Assembly: GCA_012295275.1 (NCBI GenBank)
Contig: CM022670.1
Coordinates: 8,206,712-8,224,211 of the forward strand
Source of the DNA: Chrysomallon squamiferum
Lineage: Eukaryota > Mollusca > Gastropoda > Neomphalida > Peltospiridae
Direction of reading: 5' to 3'
DNA: 17,500 nucleotides
Shown: positions 1-9,803 of the stretch, piece by piece
Numbering within the stretch: the stretch's first letter is position 1
Layout of the letters: the number at the start of each line of letters is the position of its first letter
Made by a program: the position numbers and the translations under genes
Notes under the pieces: generated by a model
What the model was told of the DNA's origin: nothing
Database searches by the model: none
Seen by the model: the letters and a program-made list of their open reading frames with translations, nothing else

Positions 1-118
1 AATTGTTTTTGGAAGAAGTATGTGACAACAGTCACGTTCATTTTTAAAATGAAAAAACAAAATCCCTGCGATGAGATATCTCTGACGTAGGCCGAATTAT
101 CTTATTCTTATAATAATA

Positions 119-121
<3 letters not shown>

Positions 122-196
<75 letters not shown>
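122..196. repeat. (GA)n microsatellite
   Basis: An uninterrupted run of about 37 GA copies. Perfection over 75 bases suggests a young, length-variable locus. Confidence 0.97.
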
Positions 197-198
<2 letters not shown>

Positions 199-780
199 GC
201 TATGAGTAGATGCATGTTAGAGAAGATATTTTCACAGACTGGACGTTTGAGTGACTGTTCATGCAGAATACATTGCCGCAGATGGAAAGATGGAGAAAAG
301 GAATAACTACATACTTAAGGAGGAAAAACAGAATTGCAAATAGTAATTTAATTCAAACAGAGTAACTGATGATTAAACATATGAAAATGAAGATGATGAT
401 AATGATAATAATAATAACGAAAAAAAACAAAATCTAAGGAAACTGCTTTAAGGAAATTTCAAAATTGAAACCATTTTCTTATTATAGTGTTTTTTCTAGT
501 TTTTTTGTAAGCATATAGACAGTATTGGATTTTTAAAAATAATAATACAAATGAATAATTCCATAAAATTGTACTGTCAAGGTCTCAAAATAGAATACAT
601 GCGGTCTTGAAATAAAGTAAAAAAAAAAAAAAAATAAATCGTTAAAATCAGATAAATTACAAGTTGTCGAAATTTCAAATGGACAAAGCTGTCTTTGTAA
701 TTTAAACATTCAAACTGTCTCTTGCACTAAATTAGTAAATTTAACGATTGTTTGTAAGAAATTTAAAATAAATCAGGTCG
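197..780. other. AT-rich non-coding stretch with AATAAA plus A15 tract
   Basis: No coding frame. AATAAA at about 611 followed within a few bases by an A15 run (620-634) could be a retroposed tail, but in AT-rich DNA this is weak. Confidence 0.55.
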
Positions 781-851
781 TCTGCTTCCTTGAACTGTTA
801 CCTGGGAAACGTTTCGGTGTGGTAAGGGAGACAATCATACAAATAATGAAT

Positions 852-1037
852 CACGTGTTTTGATTAGGTGTTAAATTTACTGAGTAAACCAATCATGGTC
901 GTTGTTAGTTTTATCTTCGTTTGTTTCTGTTTTTTAAAGAATTTATCAGTTTGTTTTATCTTTTACAACACGTGACACAGATAAAAACACTTGTTTTACT
1001 TCCACTTGTAGTCATTTGACATTTTTTGGTTCACGTG
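852..1037. promoter_or_regulatory. CACGTG cluster near the left end
   Basis: CACGTG occurs at 852-857, 969-974 and 1032-1037. The first and third share the longer context TCACGTGTTYTGATT, and ACCAATCAT (a CCAAT box) lies between at about 889. This is a candidate bHLH-binding element, not tied to a gene in view. Confidence 0.25.
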
Positions 1038-1077
1038 TTCTGATTTCGTTTTGGTATATCTGTTTTAATAAACCTGT

Positions 1078-1101
1078 TGTTATTATTATTATTATTATTT
1101 T
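1078..1101. repeat. (TTA)n microsatellite
   Basis: A short perfect TTA run in AT-rich DNA, followed to about 1330 by AACA/AAAC low-complexity sequence. Confidence 0.85.
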
Positions 1102-1200
1102 ATATTTGGGGATATTTATTTAATGGTGTAATAAAAGCCAACCTCACCAAATATAAAAAAATAAATGGTTACAGAAAGAATAAAATAATGAAATAAAAAC

Positions 1201-1330
1201 AAAATATTCTGTAAAAGAACAAACAGCAACAAAAAAACCAAAACAAACAACAAACAAACAACAAACAAAAACGAACAAAACAACAAACAAACAAACAAAA
1301 CCAAACCAAAAACAAAAACAAGAACAATAA
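1201..1330. repeat. AAAC/AAC low-complexity tract
   Basis: Plus-strand A and C with imperfect AAAC and AAC units. Its minus strand gives spurious Phe/Val/Leu/Cys frames, which are not genes. Confidence 0.85.
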
Positions 1331-1631
1331 CTAAAAAGAACAAGAGACAACAAGCTACAATAGAGAAAACAATATACGGAAGTGAAGGTAAAGAAATTTT
1401 AAATAAAGGGTTAAAATAATATTTTTATTAATTAAAATGCAATTTATAGGCTTTGAAACTGTGACAGATTACTAATAAATAAGCCAGTCATTAAGCAGAA
1501 AATGAAATAAAATAAACCAAAATTCCAGCTAAATAAATTAAAAACAAAACAATATTAAATATTAAACAGAATATTTTTTTATCATTTATATTGCTTATTT
1601 ATTTTATATTATTCGAGCAAAATCGAATTTC

Positions 1632-1633
<2 letters not shown>

Positions 1634-1673
<40 letters not shown>
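1634..1673. repeat. (CA)n microsatellite
   Basis: About 19 perfect AC copies. Confidence 0.96.
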
Positions 1674-1677
<4 letters not shown>

Positions 1678-2144
1678 ATACGGAAACTAAAACTACAATA
1701 ATAAAAATTGCAAAAAAACAACCCAAGAAGTCTACTCTGTTTTATTATAAAAGTAAAAATTAAAAAAAAATATAAAAGAAGAAGAAAAAGAGCTTTGTCA
1801 TATACCGGATATTGTTTACATTATTAACAAACAAACAAATAAATACAAGAAAATTATAATGATGATAATAATAATAATAATGATAATAGTGACCATAAAC
1901 AAATATCAGTTAATATTAACATTAACGGTATTACGTGCAATATCGTTAAGGAAAAGGGTATTCGCTGAGCTAACGGTAAAAAAATATTTTGCAGGCACAT
2001 TTTGACAGTCAGTACAGTACATACCTTAAACTTTGATAAATCAAATGATGGGCTCTAGATGGAAACGGAAATATACCAGTTATTATTATTAATAATGATT
2101 TAACAAAATGAGAAACAGTAAACCATATTTAATATCAACTCAGA

Positions 2145-2411
2145 CTCGCACATGCGCATATTTCTAAAACAAAACTTCCGCTTTAACCCCACTAGACTAC
2201 AACTCACTCAAGCATTTTTTTGTCATGCATTTTGATGACATCATAACAACGACTCACGTGAATTCAGCGTCTGATTGGTTAAAACTGCTCACGTGTATTT
2301 CCCACTGCTTACACAGGTGAACTTGTTGTGTAATGGACACCACACTTGTCAAATCTTCCGACAGAACAAATTAAACGTTACGGGTTTATAGCGTATACAG
2401 CTGGTCACGTG
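2145..2411. promoter_or_regulatory. Candidate promoter/enhancer island with E-boxes, CCAAT, CRE-like and NRF1-like sites
   Basis: An island of mixed sequence in AT-rich DNA holding an NRF1-like CGCACATGCGCA (about 2147), a CRE-like palindrome TGATGACATCA (about 2233), CACGTG at 2255, 2290 and 2406, and a reverse CCAAT (ATTGG, about 2274). No coding sequence adjoins it within the window. Confidence 0.28.
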
Positions 2412-2469
2412 GTTAGACATCGCTAACACACAAACACGTAGAGAAGGAAATCTATTTCTTGTATTGTCT

Positions 2470-3660
2470 TGTCTGGTTCACACATACACGTAAAAGTACG
2501 CGAATACATTTTTCTCTTAGCATGTTTAGTGTATATCAACAATGTACTGTTGTCTGTTTCCTCTTGCACTCACATATATATAAGTTAAAAATGCAAAAAT
2601 TTCATAATACCCTTATATATATATAAATGTATGTATTACATTTATATTTAAATTAAAACTCTTTATAACATATGGTATACATATTATTACTATATATTAT
2701 ATGGTGCGATATATTACTATATACTATATGACACATATCTTTCTGTATAATATATGATACATGCATTACTATATACTATATGGTACATTATTACTATATA
2801 TTATATGGTATAAGTATTACCAAATAATAAATGGTATACATGCATTACTTTATATTATATGATACATGTAATTCATATATTACTATATATTATATTACAT
2901 ATTATACGTTTTAAAAAAATATAAGTTTTAAAAAGTTTGTTATTTATTATATTGTGGTAAACTTATTTTATACATTTTTTTATAAATGTTATAGTTTATA
3001 TGTACGTTTAAATATATACTATTATATGCTGCAGTTTTACATTCATTCCAATTTTCGTCTAAATTATGTGTGTGAAACTTAGTAAACTTCCAATAATACA
3101 AAAATATATAAATTTAAATTTTTATTATTATTTTTTTTTATATCGTCTAATCTATAAATGGATATAAATTAAAAAAAAATGTACATAATTATGTATTTTC
3201 ATTATTCAGTGTACGTTTTGTAAATTAAAAATTTTTACTATTATATTTAATTAAAAAATTAATTTTCAAAAATCTTATAATTTCGTATAATTAAATTAAT
3301 TTATCAAGAATTTTAGGATTTCGTATTATTATAATAATGGAAACTAATACAAATTTGTAACGATGATCTTTTTTCCTTATATTTATCCTTTTTTCCAATT
3401 GTTAATGTACCTAGTAAATATATTTTGAACGTTGATATTATTTTAATACTAAAAATAACTAAAATGATTCATATAAATATATGAAGTAAATATTTACTAA
3501 ACTGATTTTATGAATAACAGACATAACATAGTGAAATATTTGCATACAGTCTTTTCTTTTTTTTTAATTCAAATTAAGAATATTGAATAATCTGGATAAC
3601 AATTTTAATTTTCTAATTTAATCAAAAAGAAAAAGTTTTAAATTCTAAATTTTAAATGAT
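2470..3660. other. AT-rich non-coding stretch
   Basis: Apart from the AT minisatellite I see no coding frame, RNA gene or motif cluster, only long A, T and TA runs. Confidence 0.7.
2668..2906. repeat. Degenerate AT minisatellite, about 25-30 bp period, about eight units
   Basis: Recurrent units of the form ATTACTATATAyTATATGrT followed by ACATG/C or a variant, repeated about eight times with drift. The period is irregular, so this is an eroded tandem array. It is flanked on the left by an inverted pair, ATATATATAAG at 2574-2584 and CTTATATATAT at 2612-2622. Confidence 0.7.
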
Positions 3661-4139
3661 ACGATACAGTCACTGCATTAATACATATTGTTCATTTATT
3701 TATTTAATTTGATTAACAATTCTAAATTACACCAGCATTAAACGACGTCCTAGGTTATCATAATCGTGTAACTTAACAACGACATCGACATTTCACCTCT
3801 GATGACGTATGGGAATAAAAATAAGTATGTATGTGAGCGTGTGTTTTTAATACCAGTCTTTTACTATAACAGCATCAGTTTCCTTTCCAACAAATATTAA
3901 TAATAAAGATAAATAAAATCAGAAATATTGCGTGTAAATTTGTTCATAACACATTCTCATTCAAAACGAACTGGACTTTGTATGCAAATGGCGGATCCGC
4001 TGGTTCAGTAGGTGTGCTTACTGACGTTGTCTGAACTGCCCACTACAGATAAAACGTTTTCACAGGAAAATACACGTTTTTAACCCTGCTGAACCTCGCC
4101 CATCGAACTTTTGGATATCAGAAATAATCCTAATACAAT

Positions 4140-4445
4140 CAGCTCCACAGTAGAGCAATAAAAACGTAATCAGTTATACTGGGCACTAATTAACTTTAAT
4201 TAGCTCTGTGGAACAGAGACTCGGGGTACCGCAATCTCAGAGGTCAAAAGACGGCGGTGACAAGTGAAAACCCACAGACGAGGCTGGAGTAATAAAAGAA
4301 TAAAACCAGACTAGAGGTAAGGTCAAAGAGGAACTGGAAAGATGGTTTTATTCACGTGTAAAATCTGTTATTTCACAATGAAGTTTTTGTCCCAATTTGT
4401 AGGTGAAACAGGTTAAAGAGTTCATCAAAGGTTAAAGATCACAGG
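4140..4445. promoter_or_regulatory. Candidate cis-regulatory module: paired TAATTA and nuclear-receptor-type half-sites
   Basis: CTAATTAA-CT-TTAATTAG at 4186-4203 is a perfect palindrome with two TAATTA homeodomain cores exactly 10 bases apart. AGGTCA occurs at 4241 and 4320. A DR3-like pair AGGTGA-aac-AGGTTA lies at 4401-4415, a DR1-like pair AGGTTA-a-AGATCA at 4429-4441, and a CACGTG at 4353-4358. Motif clustering is seen directly; enhancer function is inferred. Confidence 0.3.
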
Positions 4446-5240
4446 ATCACTCCTACTTAGACCATATCCCGTTCCAACAGTGCTTTTCGTTTATTAAATA
4501 ATGTCGTATATGCTTTGTAACTCCATGTATGTAAAGCAGCCTTTAAAAATTATTTTGTCGCTAATCGATAAAAGAATCTCATGGAATTTGTCTCCAGTGA
4601 TTTCAAAAATCATGTATCAATGAGATAATGTGAAAAATGTGCTGAAGTGACGGTAATGAAATATTTTTTCATTCCTGAAAAAAAGAAGAAGAAGGAAATA
4701 AACATTAACTTAATGAAATATTCAATCATTTTAGAGAAAAAAAGAACTAAACATTAAGTAGAAATAGCGGTGAAGAAAGAAAGAGAGACTCAAGAGAAAT
4801 TAATAAATTATATATTTCTGTATTCAGATTTAAAAGAAGAACTGTAAAGCTTAATATAACAAATCTTTTTTAAATAGATGCACCAGTATTATTGGGAATA
4901 AAATTTATAATAACAGTATTAACATAACTTAAATAAAAATTGGTAGAATGTAAATGTTGGCTTTTTGATATATATATTTATCTATCTATCTATCTGTCTA
5001 AAATTATTTAACAAATTTATAATCATTTCCTTTTTTCTTTTTTATCAATTTAAAAAAAAAAAAAAGCAATATTAAAGTTATATTTTAATCTTAAATGAAC
5101 TTTGTTTCTTTTAATTACTTGTTTTAGTATGTAATAAGGTATTATTATCCAACTTAATTTTCAGTTAAAAATATTTTCTTTCGAGCAGAAATATAAAAAA
5201 AACTAATCTAAAATTATAGTCGTTTTATTCATCCCAAATT
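4446..5240. other. AT-rich non-coding stretch with a short TATC repeat
   Basis: No coding frame or RNA gene seen. It contains a TATC/TGTC tetranucleotide run at about 4978-4998 and an A-tract at about 5052-5065. Confidence 0.65.
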
Positions 5241-5245
5241 CAACG

Positions 5246-5643
5246 CTAACGTTTATTATCATTTAGACACCAAATTTTTTTTGGGGGGAATAATAATTTC
5301 TCTCTGCATCTGTTTACAGTTTTCATTAGACAAGTCAACTTAATATGTCCAGTAGCGGAAGTAACACTTGGACAAAGAACGGTTTTAATAATCACTTGTT
5401 CCATTCTCGGAATAGAAAACATTCTTCTCGGGGATCTTCGAGTCGACGCTGATAATCGGGCTGGATCTCGCCGGCGATTGAAAGGTGTGTTTTCCATGCC
5501 GTGTTGATCATGTAAAGTTTACCTTCGTCACCAAACACTGGATGTTTGTCTTTCCAGCATATGAAACAATGAAGCCGATTGTCTCGTCTGGCGCTCTCCA
5601 ATGTGCGTAGATGTTTCGTGTGTGGTTTTCTACAAATCTTTTA
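5246..5643 (-). pseudogene. Unidentified Cys/His-rich coding fragment with one frameshift
   Basis: I do not recognise this protein. On the minus strand an open frame from 5640 down to 5392 reads KICRKPHTKHLRTLESARRD, then RLHCFICWKDKHPVFGDEGK and, near its end, EECFLFREWNK before a stop. The frame one base away continues QVIIKTVLCPSVTSATGHIK, then LTCLMKTVNRCREKLLFPP, and stops at 5246. Amino-acid use in both halves looks protein-like, and they join at about 5398-5406 if one base is missing. Several Cys and His (CFIC, CRKPHTKH) hint at metal binding, which is speculative. There is no good ATG; the earlier stop near 5641 or an upstream exon leaves the start open. It could be a decayed gene, a terminal exon of a minus-strand gene, a transposon remnant, or chance. 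Confidence 0.3.
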
Positions 5644-5699
5644 AAGGTAGACAAGCCCGCCCATAATTCTTATTCTTTATTTTTTGTTTTCCCCCTCTT

Positions 5700-6102
5700 C
5701 ATGACAACAAACAACAGGCGTGGAACATCTTCGATGTTGTTGATGTAGTAGTCAGTTTAGATTTTAGTATCTCACCGACGTTACCGATGATGGCAGCTTG
5801 CTTCGCTTGCGACAAGAACGCAACTACTACGACGTGACTTCTGATTATTACTGCGAAGACCCGGAAGTAACCTAACTTGTGGTATTTTCGTGCTGATATT
5901 ATTTCTGTGCTCGTTCGTTGTGTTGTATGGACATAACTGGACATTGGGTATTTTAAAATAACTGGCTGTGTTGAAAGTATGCTGAAAGAATGTTAAAGTG
6001 CTGGTTACAACTACCTGAGAGGGATTAGACATTGTTTTCTATTATTCACCACACAATACGAAGACAAGATCCCAGTCAGAATCCATTCTTCATTTGTGTC
6101 GG
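5700..6102 (+). other. Candidate 5' non-coding exon with strong splice donor
   Basis: This stretch is clearly richer in G and C and less repetitive than its surroundings. It ends TTGTGTCG followed by GTAAGT (6103-6108), the best donor match in the upstream half of the window. Plus-strand frames are broken, with only short uORF-like reading frames (for example ATG at about 5787, 17 codons). A 5' non-coding exon therefore fits best, perhaps spliced to the acceptor at 9611 of the protocadherin. The pairing is inference; the exon could belong to another transcript or be a regulatory island. Confidence 0.28.
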
Positions 6103-6148
6103 TAAGTCGCTCATTATATGCTTAATTATTTTTCTTTGTTACTCTACA

Positions 6149-6206
6149 TCTTCTTCTTCTTGTTCTTGTTCTTGTTCTTGTTCTTGTTCTTCTTATTATT
6201 ATTATA
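6149..6206. repeat. TTC/(TTCTTG)n/TTA compound microsatellite
   Basis: TTC units, then about five TTCTTG hexamers, then TTA units, about 45 bases downstream of the GTAAGT donor at 6103. The plus-strand Ser-Cys frame here is a repeat artefact. Confidence 0.92.
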
Positions 6207-7140
6207 TTCCGTAATCTTTTTGTAAAAGAGATATTAAATTACTATATTAGACAGAAACTCGTATTCTTTGGTAAGTTACCTGATAATCTTACATCTCGTT
6301 CTCAAAAATTAGACGTAACATAAATTATTACTATTCTATCAAATTTTTACTTTCTATTCTCTAAGGAAATATATAACGCAACATATGGGCACATACATAA
6401 ATACTGATATTTAGGATATAAAAACGTTACTAAATAATTTCGTTTTCAAAGATTTTTAAAATTGAATTAAAATACATTTTTATACAATGGAGATAACTAA
6501 AAGACTACAGTTATATATAACTTTTTCTGTCTGTCTGACATTTATGTCTGCCTTTCTATTCTAAAAAAAACTAGAGACTATAGATCAAATTAAGGCAGGA
6601 AAAGAATTCAGTTATTAAAGTTTCACTCAACGTACATGAAATACACCGTACGCAAAATAGAAACAGTTTAACTATGTGAATGCAGATTATACTGTTATGC
6701 AAAATAAAAATAAATAACAGTAATAATAACACTGTGATATATATAAAACATTTCTCAGACGTAAGATTAGGTACTGTAAATTATGCAGTTTGATTTTGGA
6801 TTGTCTTACATCATATAATGGGAGACCGATTAGGAAAAAACTCAATTCTGTTTGTTAAATGATTAAGAAAAATAAAATACTTTAAGCTGCGTTTATTATT
6901 ATTATTATTATTATTAATGTTTTTAATTAAAGAAACTAAAACACGCTATTTTCATACTGATGAAGATGACTCTGACTGCTTTATGTAACAGTCGTGTGAA
7001 TTTAACTAAAACTCGTTTGTTTTTGAGGTAGACTATTTTGCAAAATGAAGAGATTTATATTTAACTTCAACACTTTTTGTTACTGTTAAGTGTCAGACAC
7101 CGATATTTTGTATTACTGAGATAAAAAAACAGAGAAAACC
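6207..7140. other. AT-rich intron-like or intergenic stretch
   Basis: No coding frame or RNA gene seen. A (TTA)n run of about seven copies lies at 6893-6915. Confidence 0.65.
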
Positions 7141-7149
7141 CCACTGATG

Positions 7150-7339
7150 CCAGTCAGTCTGCTACTGGTATCTGTTACCAGGGTAAGATTTTTACATGTA
7201 CACTTTCGCCATTCAATTAGCTGTCTTTGATAAACCTCTGCGGGTTCACTGACTAGAACGGTAAATGCCCGGATGTGAACAACACCAAAGTATTTTTTCC
7301 TATGACAAATAACACTTCAACCCAGCAGTCTATTACTGG
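7150..7339. mobile_element. Possible short non-autonomous repeat element
   Basis: A block of more complex sequence is bounded by near-identical, partly palindromic ends: CCAGTCAGTCTGCTACTGG at 7150-7168 and CCAGCAGTCTATTACTGG at 7322-7339. Inside are a hairpin CTGGTA-tctgt-TACCAG (7165-7181) and an inverted GTTCAC/GTGAAC pair. This resembles a MITE- or SINE-like insertion, but no target-site duplication or family match was established. Confidence 0.25.
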
Positions 7340-7978
7340 ACTACATCCCGCTCTGCGATTCGATCTCATGACTCTCTGATTACACAATTATCATAATTAA
7401 TTAGATTATTGACCCTATAACACAAGCAGATTAAAGTGATATTTATTATTAAGTACCTAAAGACTGTTTTTGACGATAATAATTCAAAGTTAGTCTTGTT
7501 ATTTGGCAAAAATAGAATATTTGGTGATGGCATCTTTGAACTATAATATTATTACCATTTAACAGCAAGGCATCTTTTTTTTTTTTTTTAAATTACTTTC
7601 TCAAGGATTGAATAACACATACCATGACACCTACGCTCAACCATAAATTATAATTTCAGCCGGTATTTATATATTGCTTCATGTACACAGCATACCGTTT
7701 AAGGTATGCATCCGTCTTCCATCGTCTAGTTCTAAAATACGATCATTGCTCAGTTATATTAGAAAATATAAAAGGAAAGTTTACATTCAGTTGATTTATT
7801 TCGACATTAAAACTTGCGGAAGCAAGAGGAACGAATCGAAACGAAACATCTCTCGTTTAAACGGTAATAAATCACGTAGAAGAATTTCAACCATTTCCTT
7901 GCATGCCGATGTTCACCGAGTGATGTCGTCACGTCTGTTTCGTGCTGTTTTAATTACTGGCGTTGTGGTCGTAACTGT

Positions 7979-8000
7979 TTGGTGACTGAGTGGTCACCAA
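7979..8000. other. Perfect 8-bp hairpin overlapping an A-box-like sequence
   Basis: TTGGTGAC-tgagtg-GTCACCAA. The overlapping TGACTGAGTGG resembles the tRNA A box of class II tRNAs, and a poor B-box-like sequence lies about 36 bases on. No full tRNA cloverleaf was found. Confidence 0.3.
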
Positions 8001-8241
8001 GTGCACAGTAACTGTCCGGTTTCATGTTCTAGGTGTTAGTGGACGCAGAGAAGGTCCGGTCAAAGCGATCTGGTTTTGTAGTGGTTTGTATTTCTGAATA
8101 AAAGACGTAGAATGATAATTACACACATACCAGAAATCAAACACTAACATAAATAAAATTAAATGCAATTAAATCAAACAAAGCATATAAAGAAAAATAA
8201 AAGAAAATAAAATATAGATTCTGTAATAAAGAATAAATTCC

Positions 8242-8266
8242 AAAAAAAAAAAAAAAAAAAAAAAAA
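8242..8266. repeat. A25 tract after two AATAAA signals
   Basis: AATAAA at 8225-8230 and 8232-8237 is followed by C and then 25 A. The layout resembles a polyadenylated retroposon tail, but upstream sequence is low-complexity and no flanking duplication is visible. Confidence 0.6.
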
Positions 8267-8269
8267 TAG

Positions 8270-8640
8270 GAAGATTAGATTAAGTATGAAAAATCAAAAT
8301 TGAAATGCATACAAATGATTCTATTTAAGATTTAGAAATACCAGTTAAATACTCCTACTTCTAATAAAAATATAAAATACAAATAAAATGCAAAATGTAA
8401 ATAAAAATGAAATAAAAAAAAAAAAACCACCAAAATATAAAATATAAATAACGTAAATAAAATTTTAAATACAGTAAAATAAAAAAATAACAATAAAAAT
8501 ATAAATAAAGATATATAAAAATAAAATAATATAAATAATATTATAACAAAAATATAAATAAATGAAACTAAAACAAAAGAAAAGTTTACAAGTATTTTAA
8601 CGCCGAATATAAAAGTCACCTGGATGAAATCAACACGGAG
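8270..8640. repeat. AAAT/ATAA low-complexity tract
   Basis: Dense imperfect AAATATAAA units on the plus strand. Its minus strand yields a spurious Phe/Ile/Leu frame of about 110 codons. Confidence 0.7.
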
Positions 8641-9611
8641 GTAAAAACCCACGTGACCTCTCAAGTGTGTGCTTTGATATTAACATATCGATGTTTATCC
8701 CCATTGTTTACTAAATATTGTTTTGTCCGTTCTGTCGTCAAGAACTCGCAATGGTCAAAGCGGATATAAAATGAAGGAAGTATTAAGTAATGTAAATGTT
8801 TGGTGGACGCACGGTCAGTTCAAAGTTTTCCAGTACAAAAAATATTTTGTTTGTAAAGAAGGAAGGAGTTATGATGGCATAAAAATGCACGATATCAATA
8901 TTTATGGCTTGACACTTTGCACGGTTTTATTTAGACGCACGATTACGAAGGCAGGGTTCAAATAAATAATTCTGTACAAGAATGATGAAGTTTGTTTTTG
9001 TCTAGGAAAAATGAAGTGGCTTTGGATTTGATCATGTAGTCGAATGAAACGATTTAATAGTATGATTAATGATATAGAATGATGATGAACTGTTATATGT
9101 TAATTATGATATAAAGTGAACTCATTTCGGCTACACATGTTAAATACATTTGACTCTGCCTCTCCGTTTCCCTCTTTGTATGTTATTAACTGTATATGAA
9201 TATGTATGTTTTGTTTGCGTGAGAATGTTTAATAATTACAATACTTTAAGATTTTCAACGGTTTTGTAATTCTTCATGTTATCTCTATAAGATGTAAATT
9301 TTGTTGGTTTATTTATTTATTTATTTATTTAAACAGTAACATTTTATACTTCATACTTTACGTGCTTTTTCAAGATTGAAATGATTCAAAATGTCTATCT
9401 CAGGAATCTACACAATGGTCAAAGCCATCTGAAGGAATGATTACAAACGTTTTACTAATTTCATAATTTGTCAAGGCAGACTACCTTAAGATTTTATCAC
9501 GTTAGGACAACAAAATTTATGATAGAAGAAATTATTTCAAACACAGTATGGAATTAAAACGATTCATTCTCTATATAACGATCTCGTTTCTTTATATATT
9601 TTTTTAACCAG
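8641..9611. other. Upstream flank or intron before the protocadherin exon
   Basis: No convincing gene. It holds a CACGTG at 8650-8655 and a (TTTA)n run at 9308-9331. The 80-codon plus-strand frame at 8723-8965 has no ATG at its start and reads like chance translation. Confidence 0.55.
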
Positions 9612-9740
9612 GTAAAGAGATTTTGAAGAAATCCATATTTATACGACACATCAAAGAGACCATTTTTTGAAGACATGCTCTGCATCGTTTAACAACAAAG
9701 ACAAACACAATATAAAAACTGCAGTCATTTTGGTGTAAAC
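9612..9740 (+). other. Probable 5' untranslated leader of the protocadherin exon
   Basis: A pyrimidine-rich AT stretch ending in TTTTTTTAACCAG precedes 9612 and fits a 3' splice site, so this exon may begin here with 129 non-coding bases before ATG 9741. Alternatively CTTTATATAT just upstream (about 9589-9598) could act as a TATA-like element. The leader holds a tiny uORF, 9675-9692. No RNA evidence is available from the sequence. Confidence 0.4.
9675..9692 (+). other. Five-codon upstream ORF in the leader
   Basis: ATG CTC TGC ATC GTT TAA, with the stop 48 bases before the protocadherin ATG and in the same frame. It could lower translation of the main frame if the leader is transcribed. It also shows that the main frame cannot extend further upstream. 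Confidence 0.4.
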
Positions 9741-9803
9741 ATGGATGTCATGACTTGCTCCCTTCTTCTGTTTGCTGTTTTGATCTTTCCTGCCTCCGCT
9801 GTC
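9741..9803 (+). other. Signal peptide segment of the protocadherin
   Basis: From ATG 9741 the frame reads a charged start, a hydrophobic core (SLLLFAVLIF) and a small-residue cleavage site (PASA), a textbook secretory signal. This frame runs on into nonsense and stops at TAA 9876-9878, giving 45 codons. The ectodomain frame has no ATG before 9902, inside EC1, so the signal peptide belongs to the ectodomain but is one base out of register. One missing base between the GCT GT and CAA GAC codons would join them. An in-frame stop at 9690-9692 supports ATG 9741 as the start. Confidence 0.8.

Noticed and set aside
1116-1353. Two overlapping minus-strand Phe/Val/Leu/Cys-rich frames
   Set aside because: The antisense of AAAC low-complexity DNA; they resemble membrane proteins only by composition.
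2668-2906. Spaced repeats resembling a CRISPR array
   Set aside because: Units are degenerate and AT-only, spacers are absent and the genome is eukaryotic.
5699-6032. Two minus-strand frames of about 80 codons
   Set aside because: They overlap each other and give no protein-like pattern; the plus-strand exon reading explains the composition better.
6032-6214. Plus-strand frame ending in Ser-Cys repeats
   Set aside because: The repeats come from the TTCTTG hexamer; the frame crosses the strong donor at 6103.
7355-7385. B-box-like sequence (minus-strand GATCGAATCGC)
   Set aside because: No matching A box at the right distance and no cloverleaf, so no tRNA gene is claimed.
7674-7985. Plus-strand 103-codon frame
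   Set aside because: Starts at TTG, and its Lys/Arg/Ser-rich reading looks random; it ends at the hairpin near 7980 with no recognisable domain.
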